From Streptantibioticus_A sp037034305 (lineage in GTDB: Bacteria; Actinomycetota; Actinomycetes; Streptomycetales; Streptomycetaceae), in the NCBI GenBank assembly GCA_037034305.1, contig JBAGJY010000006.1, positions 62,001 to 126,000 of the forward strand: 64,000 nt of DNA, read 5' to 3'. Positions 52,987 through 61,745 of this stretch are shown here, one piece after another; the stretch's first letter is position 1, and the number at the start of each line of letters is the position of its first letter. The position numbers and the translations under genes were made by a program. The notes under the pieces are model-generated. The model saw only the letters and a list, made by a program, of their open reading frames with translations, searched no databases and was not told the DNA's origin.

Positions 52987-54144
52987 TCAGCCCCTTCGGC
53001 GGGCGTTGAGTCGGGCGGCCTGGCGTGTCAGGTGATCGCGCTCGGCGAGGTTGGATGCCTTGTGGGCCGCCTCGGCGTACAGCCGTGCCGCCCTCGCCAG
53101 GTCGCCGTCGCGCTCGTGGAGGTACGCCGCCACCGCGGCGTGCCGCGGCAGTGAGGCGTCCAGCGCGGCGAGTGCCGCCAGGCCCGCGCGCGGTCCGTCG
53201 GCCTCGCCGACGGCCACTGCGCGGTTGAGCCGCACGATGGGGTTGTCGGTCAGGCGCGTGAGTTCGTCGTACCACTCGACGATCTGCGCCCAGTCGGTCT
53301 CCTCGGCGGTGGGCGCGTCGGCGTGCAGGGCTGCGATGGCGGCCTGGGCCTGGAACTCGCCCAGCCGGTCGCGGGCGAGGGCCGCCTGGAGGATCGCGAC
53401 GCCCTCGGCGATCAACGCGGTGTCCCACCGGCCGCGGTCCTGCTCGGCGAGCGGTACCAGGCTGCCGTCGGGCGCGGTCCGGGCGGCGCGCCGGGCGTGG
53501 TGGAGCAGCATGAGGGCGAGCAGCCCGGCCACCTCGGGGTGGTCGACCCGGGCGGCGAGCTGCCGGGCGAGCCGGATGGCCTCGGCGGCGAGGTCGACGG
53601 CGCCGGAGTAGCCCTCGTTGAAGACCAGGTAGAGGACGCGCAGCACGGTGGCGACGTCGCCGGGCTGGTCGAACCGCACGCCGGAAACCGTGCGCTTGGC
53701 CCGGCTGATGCGCTGCGCCATGGTCGCCTCGGGCACCAGGTAGGCCTGGGCGATCTGGCGGGTGGTCAGTCCGCCGACGGCGCGCAGCGTGAGCGCGACG
53801 GCGGACGACGGCGTCAGCGACGGGTGGGCGCACAGGAAGTACAGCTGGAGCGTGTCGTCCACCGCGGACGCGGGCCCGGGCACCGGCGCCTCGTCGACGA
53901 GGTCCTCACGTCGACGGCGGGCGGCGTCCGCCCGGGCCCGGTCGAGGAACTTGCGCCAGGCCACGGTGACCAGCCAGCCCTTGGGGTCCCGCGGCTGGTC
54001 GGTCGGCCAGCCGCGGACCGCCTCCACCAGCGCGTCCTGCACGGCGTCCTCGGCCGCCGCGAAGTCGGCGCCGCGGCGGACGAGGATGGCGAGCACGCTC
54101 GGCGTGAGGCTGCGGAGCAGGGCCTCGTCCATTGGTGAGGTCAC
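52987..54144 (-). CDS. ECF42-type RNA polymerase sigma factor
   Basis: A 385-residue sigma factor of the ECF42 group: sigma-2 region (FAAAEDAVQDALVEAVRGWP; WLVTVAWRKFLDRARADAAR), sigma-4 region (LTLRAVGGLTTRQIAQAYLV; ATMAQRISRAKR) and a long C-terminal TPR-like extension (about 185-385) that is typical of ECF42. There is no anti-sigma factor; the extension takes over regulation. GTG 54144 overlaps the stop of the DGPF gene (GTGA). Confidence 0.9.
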   Translation of the reverse strand: MTSPMDEALLRSLTPSVLAILVRRGADFAAAEDAVQDALVEAVRGWPTDQPRDPKGWLVTVAWRKFLDRARADAARRRREDLVDEAPVPGPASAVDDTLQLYFLCAHPSLTPSSAVALTLRAVGGLTTRQIAQAYLVPEATMAQRISRAKRTVSGVRFDQPGDVATVLRVLYLVFNEGYSGAVDLAAEAIRLARQLAARVDHPEVAGLLALMLLHHARRAARTAPDGSLVPLAEQDRGRWDTALIAEGVAILQAALARDRLGEFQAQAAIAALHADAPTAEETDWAQIVEWYDELTRLTDNPIVRLNRAVAVGEADGPRAGLAALAALDASLPRHAAVAAYLHERDGDLARAARLYAEAAHKASNLAERDHLTRQAARLNARRRG

Positions 54145-54548
54145 TCCGTGATGGTGGGCTGGCAGCCCAGGAACGGGCGTACCTCGAGCCACTCGTGGAT
54201 CGGCTTCCCGCCCGCCCCGGGGGCGGCCGACAGTTCCCCGGCCAGCTCGACGGCGCGCTCGTAGCTGTCAACGTCGATCACCATCCAGCCAGCGATGAGG
54301 TCCTTGGTCTCGGCGAACGGGCCGTCGGTGACCGGCGGGCGCCCCTCACCGTCGTACCGGACCCACGTCCCCTCGGGGGCGAGCGCCTGACCGTCGACGA
54401 ACTCGCCGGTCTTCTCCAGCCGGGCCGCGAAGTCGTTCATGTACTGCACGTGCGCCGAGATCTCCTGCGGCGTCCACTGGTCCATCGGAACGTCGTTGAC
54501 CGCGGCCGGGGCGCCACGGTAGTGCTTGAGCAGCAAGTACTTGGCCAT
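54141..54548 (-). CDS. YCII-related DGPF-domain protein
   Basis: A 135-residue protein with the name-giving VTDGPFAETKDLIAGWMVID segment and KYLLLKHYRGAP at the start. DGPF proteins are the standard partner of ECF42 sigma factors and are thought to be controlled by them or to be enzymes. The stop overlaps the sigma-factor start, so the two are translationally coupled. Confidence 0.88.
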   Translation of the reverse strand: MAKYLLLKHYRGAPAAVNDVPMDQWTPQEISAHVQYMNDFAARLEKTGEFVDGQALAPEGTWVRYDGEGRPPVTDGPFAETKDLIAGWMVIDVDSYERAVELAGELSAAPGAGGKPIHEWLEVRPFLGCQPTITE

Positions 54549-54905
54549 CGTGTTCCTCCTCGCTGATGCGACCCATTGTGGTCGCGTTCATTGTGGGGAC
54601 GTAGCCAGTCGCGGGTTCTCGACATCGCCGTCCGATCGCGGGGCCTTCCGCAACCGACGGCGGGATGGCGCCACCGGGGCCAGGCCCGAGCAGGCCGGAC
54701 GAAGTGCGCTGCGGTTCGGCGGCGCGCTGTGAAGGGTCGCTAGCAGGTCGAGCGTGGTGCGCTGCGGTTCGGTAGCGCCCTGAAGGGGCGCGGGGAACCA
54801 CGCGACCAGCCCCAACCGGTGCGCGGATGATCGACGGCACATCGCCGCACTCCCAGCGCAGCGCATAGCATCGGGCGGCAACGGATCAGGCGGCGGGAGG
54901 CCGGG
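54549..54905. repeat. Intergenic region with Streptomyces-type repeated element
   Basis: TGCGCTGCGGTTCGG occurs twice (54705-54719, 54758-54772). From about 54776 comes GCGCCCTGAAGGGGCGCGGGGAACC-type sequence, read in parts (GGGGCGCGGGGAAC, CGCGACCAGCCCC). I know this as a frequent intergenic element in Streptomyces. No gene seen. Confidence 0.5.
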
Positions 54906-55292
54906 ATGGGTGGGGCGTTCGACGCGGGCCGGGTGCGGGAGGCGGTCCGGGAGTTCGCGCTGTCGCTGCCGGAGGCGCGGGAGGAGTTCCCGTGGGGCGG
55001 CTCGGTCGCCAAGGTGAACAAGAAGGTCTTCGTCTTCCTCGGCCCCGACGAGGGCGAGGGGCCGCTCCGCTTCACGCTCAAGCTCACTGACGAGGATGTG
55101 CATGCCGACGCGCTGGCCGCTCCCGGCGCCGAGCCCGCCGGATACGGACTGGGCAAGTCCGGTTGGGTGACCGTGCCCTTCCGTGAGGGCATCCCGCCGG
55201 TGGAAGTGCTCCGCGAGTGGATCGAGGACAGCTACCGGGCGGTCGCCCCGAAGCGGCTCTCCGTCCAGTTGGACGCACCGCACCGGCAGTAG
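54906..55292 (+). CDS. MmcQ/YjbR-family protein
   Basis: A 128-residue CyaY-like-fold protein: FALSLPEAREEFPWGGSVAK then VNKKVFVFLG, and GYGLGKSGWVTVPF near the end, all typical of MmcQ/YjbR proteins, which may bind DNA. Function not established. ATG 54906. Confidence 0.85.
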   Translation: MGGAFDAGRVREAVREFALSLPEAREEFPWGGSVAKVNKKVFVFLGPDEGEGPLRFTLKLTDEDVHADALAAPGAEPAGYGLGKSGWVTVPFREGIPPVEVLREWIEDSYRAVAPKRLSVQLDAPHRQ

Positions 55293-55635
55293 GGCCCCTC
55301 CGCGCGGCGTCCCGCCGAACCCGGCCGCTCGCGTCGCGCCCCGGCCATCTCGGCCGCCTTCCCTTCCCCTCCCTTTTCGAGCTCTGCGCCGCTGCGCGCG
55401 GGTCACGACCTGACCTCCCTGCCGCTCCGCCGCGGCCCGCGTCTCGCGGCCTTCCAGTCGCTCCCCGGCCGTTCGCGGGGGAGCCCGGAGCCGTCCGCGG
55501 TGAGCGCCGAGCGGGAGAGCCCGGAGCCGTCCGCGTGGAATCAGGATCCCAATCCGGATTCTGTAGCGTTCGCTAAGAAATTGGTCTACGCTACTTCTGT
55601 AGCGAACGATAGGGAAGGTGAGAAGGGAGAGAGCC
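55293..55635. promoter_or_regulatory. Promoter with GTAGCG operators, before a broken SDR gene
   Basis: About 340 bases. GAGCCCGGAGCCGTCCGCG occurs twice near 55482 and 55519. From 55562 an AT-richer promoter carries TAGCG-TT-CGCTA (55564-55575), a reverse CGCTAC at 55589 and TAGCGAACGATA (55600-55611): three half-sites, as for a TetR-type repressor. Confidence 0.5.
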
Positions 55636-55712
55636 ATGGGTGCGCTCAAAGGCAAGGCAGCGTCGGTCGCCGACGGCGGCGGCAAGGGCATCGGCCGGGC
55701 CGCGGGTACGGA
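55636..55712 (+). pseudogene. N-terminal fragment of a short-chain dehydrogenase
   Basis: ATG 55636 behind GAAGGGAGA opens GALKGKAASVADGGGKGIGR and then loses similarity. The G-x-x-x-G-I-G nucleotide-binding loop of SDR enzymes is recognisable. After about 25 codons the frame runs on without SDR features into antisense of the next gene, so the rest of the gene is deleted. Confidence 0.6.
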
Positions 55713-55757
55713 CTCCGCGCACCGCCCAGCGGTCCCGGGCAGCCGGGGTCGTGCCGC

Positions 55758-56225
55758 TCAGCGATACTCGCGCGCCGCGTCCTCCAGCATCCGTGCCACC
55801 GACAGCCGAATATCGAAGTGACGGGCGATCCACGGCGCGTCGTAGCCCTGGGTGGCGAACACCCAGGCGACATGCAGGCGGTTGAGGCTCGGGGCGTCGG
55901 GGCCGGAGAGGGTGGCGTCCAAGGCGTCCGCGGGGAAGCCGGTCAGTGCCGTGGCGGGGAACCACGGTTCCTCCGTCGCGACCAGCACCGGAGCGAACGC
56001 CCGGACCGTGCCGCGCCGACGCCGTCGTAGGGCGCTGGCAACGGCGACCACGACCACGGCCGCGGCCGCCACCGCGAGGGCGGCGAGCGCTTCACCGATG
56101 GAGAGGCCCTGTGGGCGCGGCAGGAGGGCCAGCGTCATGAGTGTCATTCCGGCCACCACCATCCCGGCCCAAAGCCCCGTCACCATGGTGATGCCCGGCA
56201 AGGTACGGCCCTCATGCGCGGTCAT
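55758..56225 (-). CDS. Membrane protein with C-terminal QGYDAPW motif
   Basis: A 155-residue protein with two membrane helices (ITMVTGLWAGMVVAGMTLMT; GEALAALAVAAAAVVVVAVA), a basic stop (LRRRRRG) and a soluble helical end with NRLHVAWVFATQGYDAPW and IARHFDIRLSVARMLEDAAR. The last part resembles the end of the small protein at 57243-57497. ATG 56225 overlaps the regulator stop by 4 bases (ATGA). Unknown function. Confidence 0.65.
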   Translation of the reverse strand: MTAHEGRTLPGITMVTGLWAGMVVAGMTLMTLALLPRPQGLSIGEALAALAVAAAAVVVVAVASALRRRRRGTVRAFAPVLVATEEPWFPATALTGFPADALDATLSGPDAPSLNRLHVAWVFATQGYDAPWIARHFDIRLSVARMLEDAAREYR

Positions 56226-56677
56226 GGCTGTTCGTCGTCGCTGCGGGAAGTGGAGAGGGGGGTGTAGCGGTAACCGACCTGGCGGACCGTCGCGATCAAC
56301 TTCCGGTGGTCCGCGCCGAGTTTGCCGCGGAGGCGAGCGATATGCACATCGACGGTACGGGTGTCACCGACCGCGGGCTGGTTCCACACCGCGGCGATCA
56401 ACTGGGCGCGGCTGTGCACCCTGCGGGGGTGGGCGACCAGATGCGCGAGGAGTTCGAATTCCAGATACGTCAGCCTGAGCACCCGGCCGTCGACCGAGGC
56501 GACCCGGCGTTCGACGTCAACGGTCAGGCCGGGGGTTGAGGCCACCTTCGGGACAGAGGAGGAAGGCATCACGGCGGCCGCGGAGGGGGCGTTCGGGGGC
56601 GCCTGGCTGGCCGGGACGTCGCGGAACGGCGGTATGAAGACGGCGCGGCGGTGCGCTCGGGGGTAGCGGACGGGCAT
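56222..56677 (-). CDS. Winged-helix regulator without receiver domain
   Basis: A 151-residue protein whose C-terminal 100 residues are an OmpR/PhoB-type DNA-binding domain: RLTYLEFELLAHLVAHPRRV, then VDVHIARLRGKLGADHRKLI and QVGYRYTP. The first about 50 residues are Pro/Ala-rich and not a receiver. An orphan DNA-binding domain of this kind cannot be controlled by phosphorylation. It probably regulates its own operon. ATG 56677. Confidence 0.8.
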   Translation of the reverse strand: MPVRYPRAHRRAVFIPPFRDVPASQAPPNAPSAAAVMPSSSVPKVASTPGLTVDVERRVASVDGRVLRLTYLEFELLAHLVAHPRRVHSRAQLIAAVWNQPAVGDTRTVDVHIARLRGKLGADHRKLIATVRQVGYRYTPLSTSRSDDEQP

Positions 56678-56713
56678 TGGTGCTCCTAGGAACCCTGGGG
56701 GCGGTGGGACGGT

Positions 56714-57181
56714 TCAGGCTGCTACGGCGCGCGGTCCCCGGGGGGACGGTGGCCGGGCGTCCGCCGCGGTCCAGTGCACGTCCTGCACGCCGGGCTGGAG
56801 GAACAGCCTGGAGACAAGCGGCTCCACCGCCGGGGCGGGTGCGCCGTGCACGGTGAGCGCGGCCTGGAACTCCACGGTCTTCTCGCCGCGTTGGGCCCGC
56901 AGCCCGTCGTACCGCAGGCCCGACGTGGTGAGGGCGTCGCTCAACAGGGCCCGGATCCGATGCTCCTGGCGTAGATCGCACGCCAAGTGCACGGTGACGA
57001 CGTGGCGTTGGCAGGAGCCGTGCGGCACGGTGGCGGCGCGCGCGGTCGGCCGGAGCGCGGTGACGACGGGGCTGTGCAGCGGAGAGTCGGCGATCCGGTT
57101 GAACGCGTCGGCGAGGAAGCGCCGCAGGCGCGGGGTCGCCGAGAGGCGCAGGAAGCGGACGGTGGTGATGGTCGCGGTCAT
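56714..57181 (-). CDS. Protein with MgtC-like C-terminal (ACT-like) domain
   Basis: A 155-residue soluble protein. The last about 80 residues (HVVTVHLACDLRQEHRIRAL; KTVEFQAALTVHGAPAPAVE; LVSRLFLQPGVQDVHW) resemble the ACT-like end of MgtC proteins, where Mg2+ or low-pH signalling is suspected. The membrane part of MgtC is absent. It belongs to the same minus-strand group. Confidence 0.5.
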   Translation of the reverse strand: MTATITTVRFLRLSATPRLRRFLADAFNRIADSPLHSPVVTALRPTARAATVPHGSCQRHVVTVHLACDLRQEHRIRALLSDALTTSGLRYDGLRAQRGEKTVEFQAALTVHGAPAPAVEPLVSRLFLQPGVQDVHWTAADARPPSPRGPRAVAA

Positions 57182-57242
57182 GCTGATGGCACCTCCCGAA
57201 CGGTTCGGGGAGATCGAAGGAGGGAAGGCGGGATGAGCGGGT

Positions 57243-57497
57243 TCAGCGCGAAGCGTGCGCCGCCGCCTCGGTGATGCGGTGCGCGGCCGACGACGGCAAC
57301 TGGGCGAACCGGGTCAGCCAGTGGGCGTCGTAGCCCTGGCGGGCGAGGACGTACGCGGCGTGCACCAACCGGTCGTAGACCGGGCCGCCGAGCGCGGTGG
57401 CGGCCGAGACCGGGGTGTCGAGCAGGTAGTCGCGCTCCACGCCGTCGGACAGCGCGAGGCGGACGGTGGGGGTACGGCGAAGGGTCAGTACGGTCAT
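57243..57497 (-). CDS. Small protein with QGYDAHW motif
   Basis: An 84-residue protein. RLALSDGVERDYLLDTPVSA leads to DRLVHAAYVLARQGYDAHW, which matches the end of the membrane protein at 55758-56225. ATG 57497 has GGAGGTGAC just upstream. Function unknown; the shared motif inside one gene group suggests a family-specific interaction module. Confidence 0.6.
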   Translation of the reverse strand: MTVLTLRRTPTVRLALSDGVERDYLLDTPVSAATALGGPVYDRLVHAAYVLARQGYDAHWLTRFAQLPSSAAHRITEAAAHASR

Positions 57498-57629
57498 GGA
57501 GGTCACCTCCAGGAAGGGGGACACGAGGGCGTGACGGTGCCCCCGTGGCACGCGGGGAGATCGGGTCAACGTGCTGTGGCGCCTGATCGCCGAACCGGTT
57601 GGATCGGTGCGGTGGTTGGCGGAAGGGCG

Positions 57630-57761
57630 CTAGCGGTCGGCGGCGGAGCGCGCGGAACGCGGCCCCGGACACGGCGAGTACGCACGCGGAGCGGTCCGGG
57701 TGTGCGGCTGACTGTGGCCCGGGGTACTCGGACTGCTCGACGTGCTACTACTGGGATCCAT
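57630..57761 (-). CDS. Possible 43-residue Ser/Pro-rich peptide
   Basis: ATG 57761 stands 9 bases after a strong GGAAGGAGG. The 43 codons give a Ser-, Pro-, Arg-rich peptide with one Cys (MDPSSSTSSSPSTPG at its start) and end at TAG 57632-57630. No family recognised. The ribosome binding site is the main evidence; it could be a leader peptide of the group at 55758-57497. Confidence 0.4.
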   Translation of the reverse strand: MDPSSSTSSSPSTPGHSQPHTRTAPRAYSPCPGPRSARSAADR

Positions 57762-58115
57762 GTCTGTCGCCTCCTTCCGGCCGGGGCCGCGCACGGTGCG
57801 CGTCATCATCGACTCGGCAGGAGCGGACCGGCCCGTTTGACCGACCGGCTCACCCCAACTCGTCAGAGCTTTGGCACTTCACGGCGTAGTCCCCCGTGGG
57901 GGCAGCCACTTGGGATCACCCCTTAACTCGGGGAGACCTGTCCTGATCCGGAGCGTCTCTCGACGGGTGGGATCAGTGGCCTGTGTCCGTGAAGACGCCT
58001 CACCGAACGAGGTGCCTCCTGTGGAACCGTATGCAGTATAAGCAGCTACTTGCGTATCGACGCAAGTAGCGTCAGGGTCGCGTCAAGACGCGCGCACCGT
58101 CGGGACAAGACGCGC
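57762..58115. promoter_or_regulatory. Promoter region with inverted repeat
   Basis: About 350 bases. A perfect 11-bp inverted repeat GCTACTTGCGT-ATCG-ACGCAAGTAGC lies at 58045-58070 in an AT-richer stretch; it suits an operator of the minus-strand group to its left. The direct repeat AAGACGCGCGCAC starts at 58085 and again at 58107. Confidence 0.45.
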
Positions 58116-58168
58116 GCACCCGCGGGCTCGCCGTGTCCCGGTGGGAACGTGGCGAGGCCCGCGGGTGC
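58116..58168 (-). terminator. Terminator after mscR
   Basis: Stem GCACCCGCGGGC / GCCCGCGGGTGC plus TCGCC/GGCGA after a bulged G, 17 bases past the stop. Confidence 0.65.
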
Positions 58169-58185
58169 GGCCGGGGTGCGCGGGC

Positions 58186-59271
58186 TCAGAGAAGTACGAC
58201 CGAGCGCAGTACCTCACCCTTCGCCATCTTGTCGAACGCCGCCTCGACACCGTCCAGCGCGATCGTCTCCGAGACGAACGCGTCCAGATCCAGCCGCCCT
58301 TGGAGGTAGAGGTCGATCAGCATCGGGAAGTCACGGGACGGCAGACAGTCGCCGTACCAGGAGGACTTGAGCGCGCCACCGCGGCCGAACACGTCCAGCA
58401 GCGGCAGTTCCAGCTTCATCTCGGGGGTGGGTACGCCGACCAGGACGACCGTACCGGCCAAGTCCCGTGCGTAGAAGGCCTGCTTGTACGTCTCCGGGCG
58501 GCCGACCGCCTCGATCACCACGTCGGCGCCGTTGCCGCCGGTCAGCTCCCGGATGGCCTCGACGGGGTCCTGGGAACGGGAGTTGACGGTGTGCGTGGCA
58601 CCCAGGCGCCCGGCGGCGGCGAGCTTGGTGTCGTCGATGTCGACGGCGATCACCTTGGCCGCCCCGGCCAGCCGGGCGCCCATGACGGCCGCGTTGCCCA
58701 CGCCGCCGCAGCCGATGACGGCCACCGAGTCGCCCCGGGTGACCCCGCCGGTGTTGATGGCCGCGCCGAGACCGGCCATCACCCCGCAGCCCAGCAGCCC
58801 GGCGGCGGCCGGGGAAGCGGCCGGATCGACCTTGGTGCACTGTCCGGCCGCCACCAGCGTCTTGTCCGCGAACGCGCCGATGCCCAGCGCCGGGGACAGC
58901 GCGGTGCCGTCCTCCAGGGTCATCTTCCGCCGGGCGTTGTGGGTGTTGAAGCAGTACCAGGGCCGACCGCGCCGACAGGCCCGGCACTGGCCGCACACCG
59001 CACGCCAGTTGAGAATCACGAAGTCGCCGGGGGCGACCTCGGTGACGCCCTCGCCCACCGACTCCACCGTGCCCGAGGCCTCATGGCCGAGCAGGAAGGG
59101 GAACTCGTCGTTGATGCCGCCCTCGCGGTAGTGCAGGTCGGTGTGGCAGACCCCGCAGGCCTGGACCCGTACCACCGCCTCGCCGGGGCCCGGATCCGGC
59201 ACGACGACCGTCTCGATCCGCACCGGCTCGCCCCGGCCCGGGGCGATCACACCACGTACCCGCTGTGCCAT
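58186..59271 (-). CDS. mscR: S-(hydroxymethyl)mycothiol dehydrogenase
   Basis: A 361-residue zinc alcohol dehydrogenase of the mycothiol-dependent formaldehyde dehydrogenase group. Catalytic zinc ligands are in ACGVCHTDLHY and LLGHEASG; structural zinc Cys are in CGQCRACRRGRPWYC; the NAD loop is VIGCGGVGNAAVMGA. It oxidises the mycothiol adduct of formaldehyde, and family members also reduce S-nitrosomycothiol. This links functionally to mshA at 5622, the first enzyme making mycothiol. ATG 59271. Confidence 0.88.
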   Translation of the reverse strand: MAQRVRGVIAPGRGEPVRIETVVVPDPGPGEAVVRVQACGVCHTDLHYREGGINDEFPFLLGHEASGTVESVGEGVTEVAPGDFVILNWRAVCGQCRACRRGRPWYCFNTHNARRKMTLEDGTALSPALGIGAFADKTLVAAGQCTKVDPAASPAAAGLLGCGVMAGLGAAINTGGVTRGDSVAVIGCGGVGNAAVMGARLAGAAKVIAVDIDDTKLAAAGRLGATHTVNSRSQDPVEAIRELTGGNGADVVIEAVGRPETYKQAFYARDLAGTVVLVGVPTPEMKLELPLLDVFGRGGALKSSWYGDCLPSRDFPMLIDLYLQGRLDLDAFVSETIALDGVEAAFDKMAKGEVLRSVVLL

Positions 59272-59307
59272 GGAGTCCCCTCACGCTGCCCGACGAAATG
59301 TCTTCGG

Positions 59308-60594
59308 TCAGCGTACGTAATCGATCACCGGGAAGCGCGGGGACGGGCCGTCGAACAGGCCGTCGCCGCTGCCGCCGCGCAGCCACTTGTCGAAGAAGGA
59401 GGTGAGGTAGGCCCTTTCGGCGGCCACCGCCTGGCCGGGGTCGACGGTGCCGATGTTCTCGCGCACCGTGCTCGCGGGCAGCCCCAGCTGGCGGGCGATC
59501 TGCGGGAGCAGCGACTCGGCGTCGGTGAACGACGCGTGCTCTGCGCCGCGCAGGGTCAGATCGCGGTGCCAGCCGGGGCTGTTGTTCCACAGTTGTCCCC
59601 AGGACGGCACGGTGCGGTGGTTGTTGCCGTCCTTGCCCATCAGCAGGAAGGGACGCTTCAGTCCGGCGGTGGCCACCGGGAAGGGGTTGCCCGGGGTGTG
59701 GTCGTCCTGCTCGTAGGCGAGGACGCCGTCCAGGTCCGCGCCCGCCGTGATCCGCTGGTCCTCGTGCATCGTCTCCAGGGCCGCCATACCGCCGGAGGAC
59801 TGGCCGACCATGCCGATGCGGTGCGCGTCGAGGGCGCCCGCCAGGCCCCGCGGCAGCGCGCGGTGCTCGGCGTCCGGATCACGCCCGGCGGCCAGGGCGT
59901 CCACCTGGTCCAGTACGAAGCGGGTGTCGGCGATGTTCACCGCCATCGTCTTCTTCAACAAGGCGGTGATCGCGGCCGGTTGGCCCTTGGTCGCGGCGAA
60001 CTCCTCGGGCAGGACGGAGCGTTCGACCCGCCCGCCGGGGAACTGCACGGCGGAGGCGTCATAGGTGTGGTCGACGGTGACCACCACGAAGCCGTGCGAA
60101 GCGAGGTCGTCGGCGAGGGTGGTGCCCAGCGAACGGGGGTCCAGCGTCCCGGGTTCGTAGAGCACCACCGGCAGCGGGCCGCCCCGCCGGTCCACCGGTG
60201 CCCCCTCGTGCGCGTGGGAGGGGGTGGCCGCCCAGTCGACCCCGCCCTTGGGGACGCCGGTGAAATTGTTGAGCGCGTCGAACCCGGCCGCCTCCCCGGG
60301 CAGCATCTGCGGTGCCAGCGGATACCGGTCCGCGTCCCGTGCCGGGTAGCGGACGCTGACCATCAGCTCGCGGTGCTGCCGGGTGGCCACCCAGGGGTCG
60401 CGCCGGGCCGGGTCGACCAGGTGCAGGGAGACGGTGCCGACCTGGTGCGGGCCGGTGGGCGCGGGCAGCGTCAGGTGCCGCGGCGCGGCGGTCGCCTCGG
60501 GCGCGGCGAGCGCGGTGGCCGCGAGCGCGGCGCCGAGCAGCAGCCCGGCGCCGCGCCGGATGCGTGGCCTGCGGCGGGTCGTGGACGTGTGCAT
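59308..60594 (-). CDS. Secreted lipase-like alpha/beta hydrolase
   Basis: A 428-residue precursor with a Tat-like signal (RRRPRIRRGAGLLLGAALAA). The hydrolase fold shows nucleophile Ser in GMVGQSSGGMAA, an Asp after DLDGV and a His in GAEHASFTDAE, similar to platelet-activating-factor acetylhydrolase-type esterases. Substrate unknown. ATG 60594. Confidence 0.85.
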   Translation of the reverse strand: MHTSTTRRRPRIRRGAGLLLGAALAATALAAPEATAAPRHLTLPAPTGPHQVGTVSLHLVDPARRDPWVATRQHRELMVSVRYPARDADRYPLAPQMLPGEAAGFDALNNFTGVPKGGVDWAATPSHAHEGAPVDRRGGPLPVVLYEPGTLDPRSLGTTLADDLASHGFVVVTVDHTYDASAVQFPGGRVERSVLPEEFAATKGQPAAITALLKKTMAVNIADTRFVLDQVDALAAGRDPDAEHRALPRGLAGALDAHRIGMVGQSSGGMAALETMHEDQRITAGADLDGVLAYEQDDHTPGNPFPVATAGLKRPFLLMGKDGNNHRTVPSWGQLWNNSPGWHRDLTLRGAEHASFTDAESLLPQIARQLGLPASTVRENIGTVDPGQAVAAERAYLTSFFDKWLRGGSGDGLFDGPSPRFPVIDYVR

Positions 60595-60681
60595 GGGAAT
60601 CCCCCTGGTCGCGGTGCGAAGTCCTGGCCAGGATCGCTGTTTCGCGGGGCACCGGACCATGGGGCGGCCAACCGGCCGCCA

Positions 60682-60699
60682 GGTGGGGATTTCCCCACC
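60682..60699 (-). terminator. Short hairpin after the MreB-like gene
   Basis: GGTGGGGA-TT-TCCCCACC, 20 bases beyond the stop at 60720. Confidence 0.5.
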
Positions 60700-60719
60700 C
60701 TGGGATCCCCTACGGGGCG

Positions 60720-61745
60720 TCAGCGCACCGGGTCGAACGCCACTGGCCGCACCCGGCCCTCCAGCATCGCCCCCAGTCCGCGCACCGCGCAGTCGTCCGG
60801 GTCCGCCGCGATGTGCACCGGCATCCCGGTCGTCGTCCGCAGCATGGTGTCCAGACCCGGCATGGGCGCGCTGCTGCCGGCCAGCGTGATGCCCCGGTCG
60901 GCGAGGTCGGCGACCAGGTCCGGCGGGCAGCGGCGCAGCACCGAGCGCAACCCGTCGAGCACCGCGTTCATCGGGCTGCGCACCGCCAGCCGTACGCTCT
61001 CGGAGTCGACCAGCACCGAGCGGGCCAGCCCGCTGGCCGCGTCCATGCCGCGCACTTCGGTGCTGCGGATGGCGGTGCCGTCGGCGTCCAGCATCTGGTG
61101 CAGCGGATTCACCTCCTGCCCGGGGATCATCAACGCGTGGTGGTTGCGCAGGTGTTGGATCACGGCGCGGTCCATGACGTCGCGCCCCACCGGGATGGTC
61201 TCGGCCGCCACGATCGAGCCCAGTGACAGCACCGCGATCTGCGTGGTCGCCGCCCCGGACATCACGATCATCGTCGCCTCGGGCAGTTCCACGGGCAGCC
61301 CGCAGCCGACCGCGGCGCAGATCAGCGCGTCGATGAGTTCCACCCGGCGGGCACCGAGACCGGCGAGCGTCTCGACGGTGGCGCGCTGGGCGAGCGGTTC
61401 GCTGCCGTGCGGTACGCACACCGCGGCGCGCAGCACCGGCTTGAACCGCCAGGCCTTGCTGAGCTTGTCGCCGATGAGCGCGCGCAGCATGCGCTGGGCC
61501 ATGTCGATGTTGACGACGGTGCCACCGACGACGGGCCGCACCACCCGGATGTGCTCGGGGGTGCGGCCCGTCATGTGTGCGGCGTCGTCTCCCACGGCGA
61601 CCAGGGAGCCTGACCGGCAGTCGACCGCGGCCACGCTGGGCTGGTCCACGATGATGCCGGTGTTCTTCAGATACACCCTGGTCCTGGACGAGCCGAGGTC
61701 CACGGCGATGGTGCAGCGGCGCAACTGGTCGAGGCTGGCGGTCAT
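60720..61745 (-). CDS. MreB/Mbl-like actin-family protein
   Basis: A 341-residue actin-fold ATPase. Phosphate-1 motif IAVDLGSSRTRVYLKN, connect-1 VVGGTVVNIDMAQRML, phosphate-2-like VMSGAATTQIAVLSLG and adenosine region GITLAGSSAPMPGLD are present but diverged: the usual D-x-G-G-G of phosphate 2 reads SGAATTQ. Streptomyces has MreB and Mbl for spore-wall synthesis plus shorter homologues; this lone gene without mreC/mreD is of the latter kind. Confidence 0.82.
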   Translation of the reverse strand: MTASLDQLRRCTIAVDLGSSRTRVYLKNTGIIVDQPSVAAVDCRSGSLVAVGDDAAHMTGRTPEHIRVVRPVVGGTVVNIDMAQRMLRALIGDKLSKAWRFKPVLRAAVCVPHGSEPLAQRATVETLAGLGARRVELIDALICAAVGCGLPVELPEATMIVMSGAATTQIAVLSLGSIVAAETIPVGRDVMDRAVIQHLRNHHALMIPGQEVNPLHQMLDADGTAIRSTEVRGMDAASGLARSVLVDSESVRLAVRSPMNAVLDGLRSVLRRCPPDLVADLADRGITLAGSSAPMPGLDTMLRTTTGMPVHIAADPDDCAVRGLGAMLEGRVRPVAFDPVR

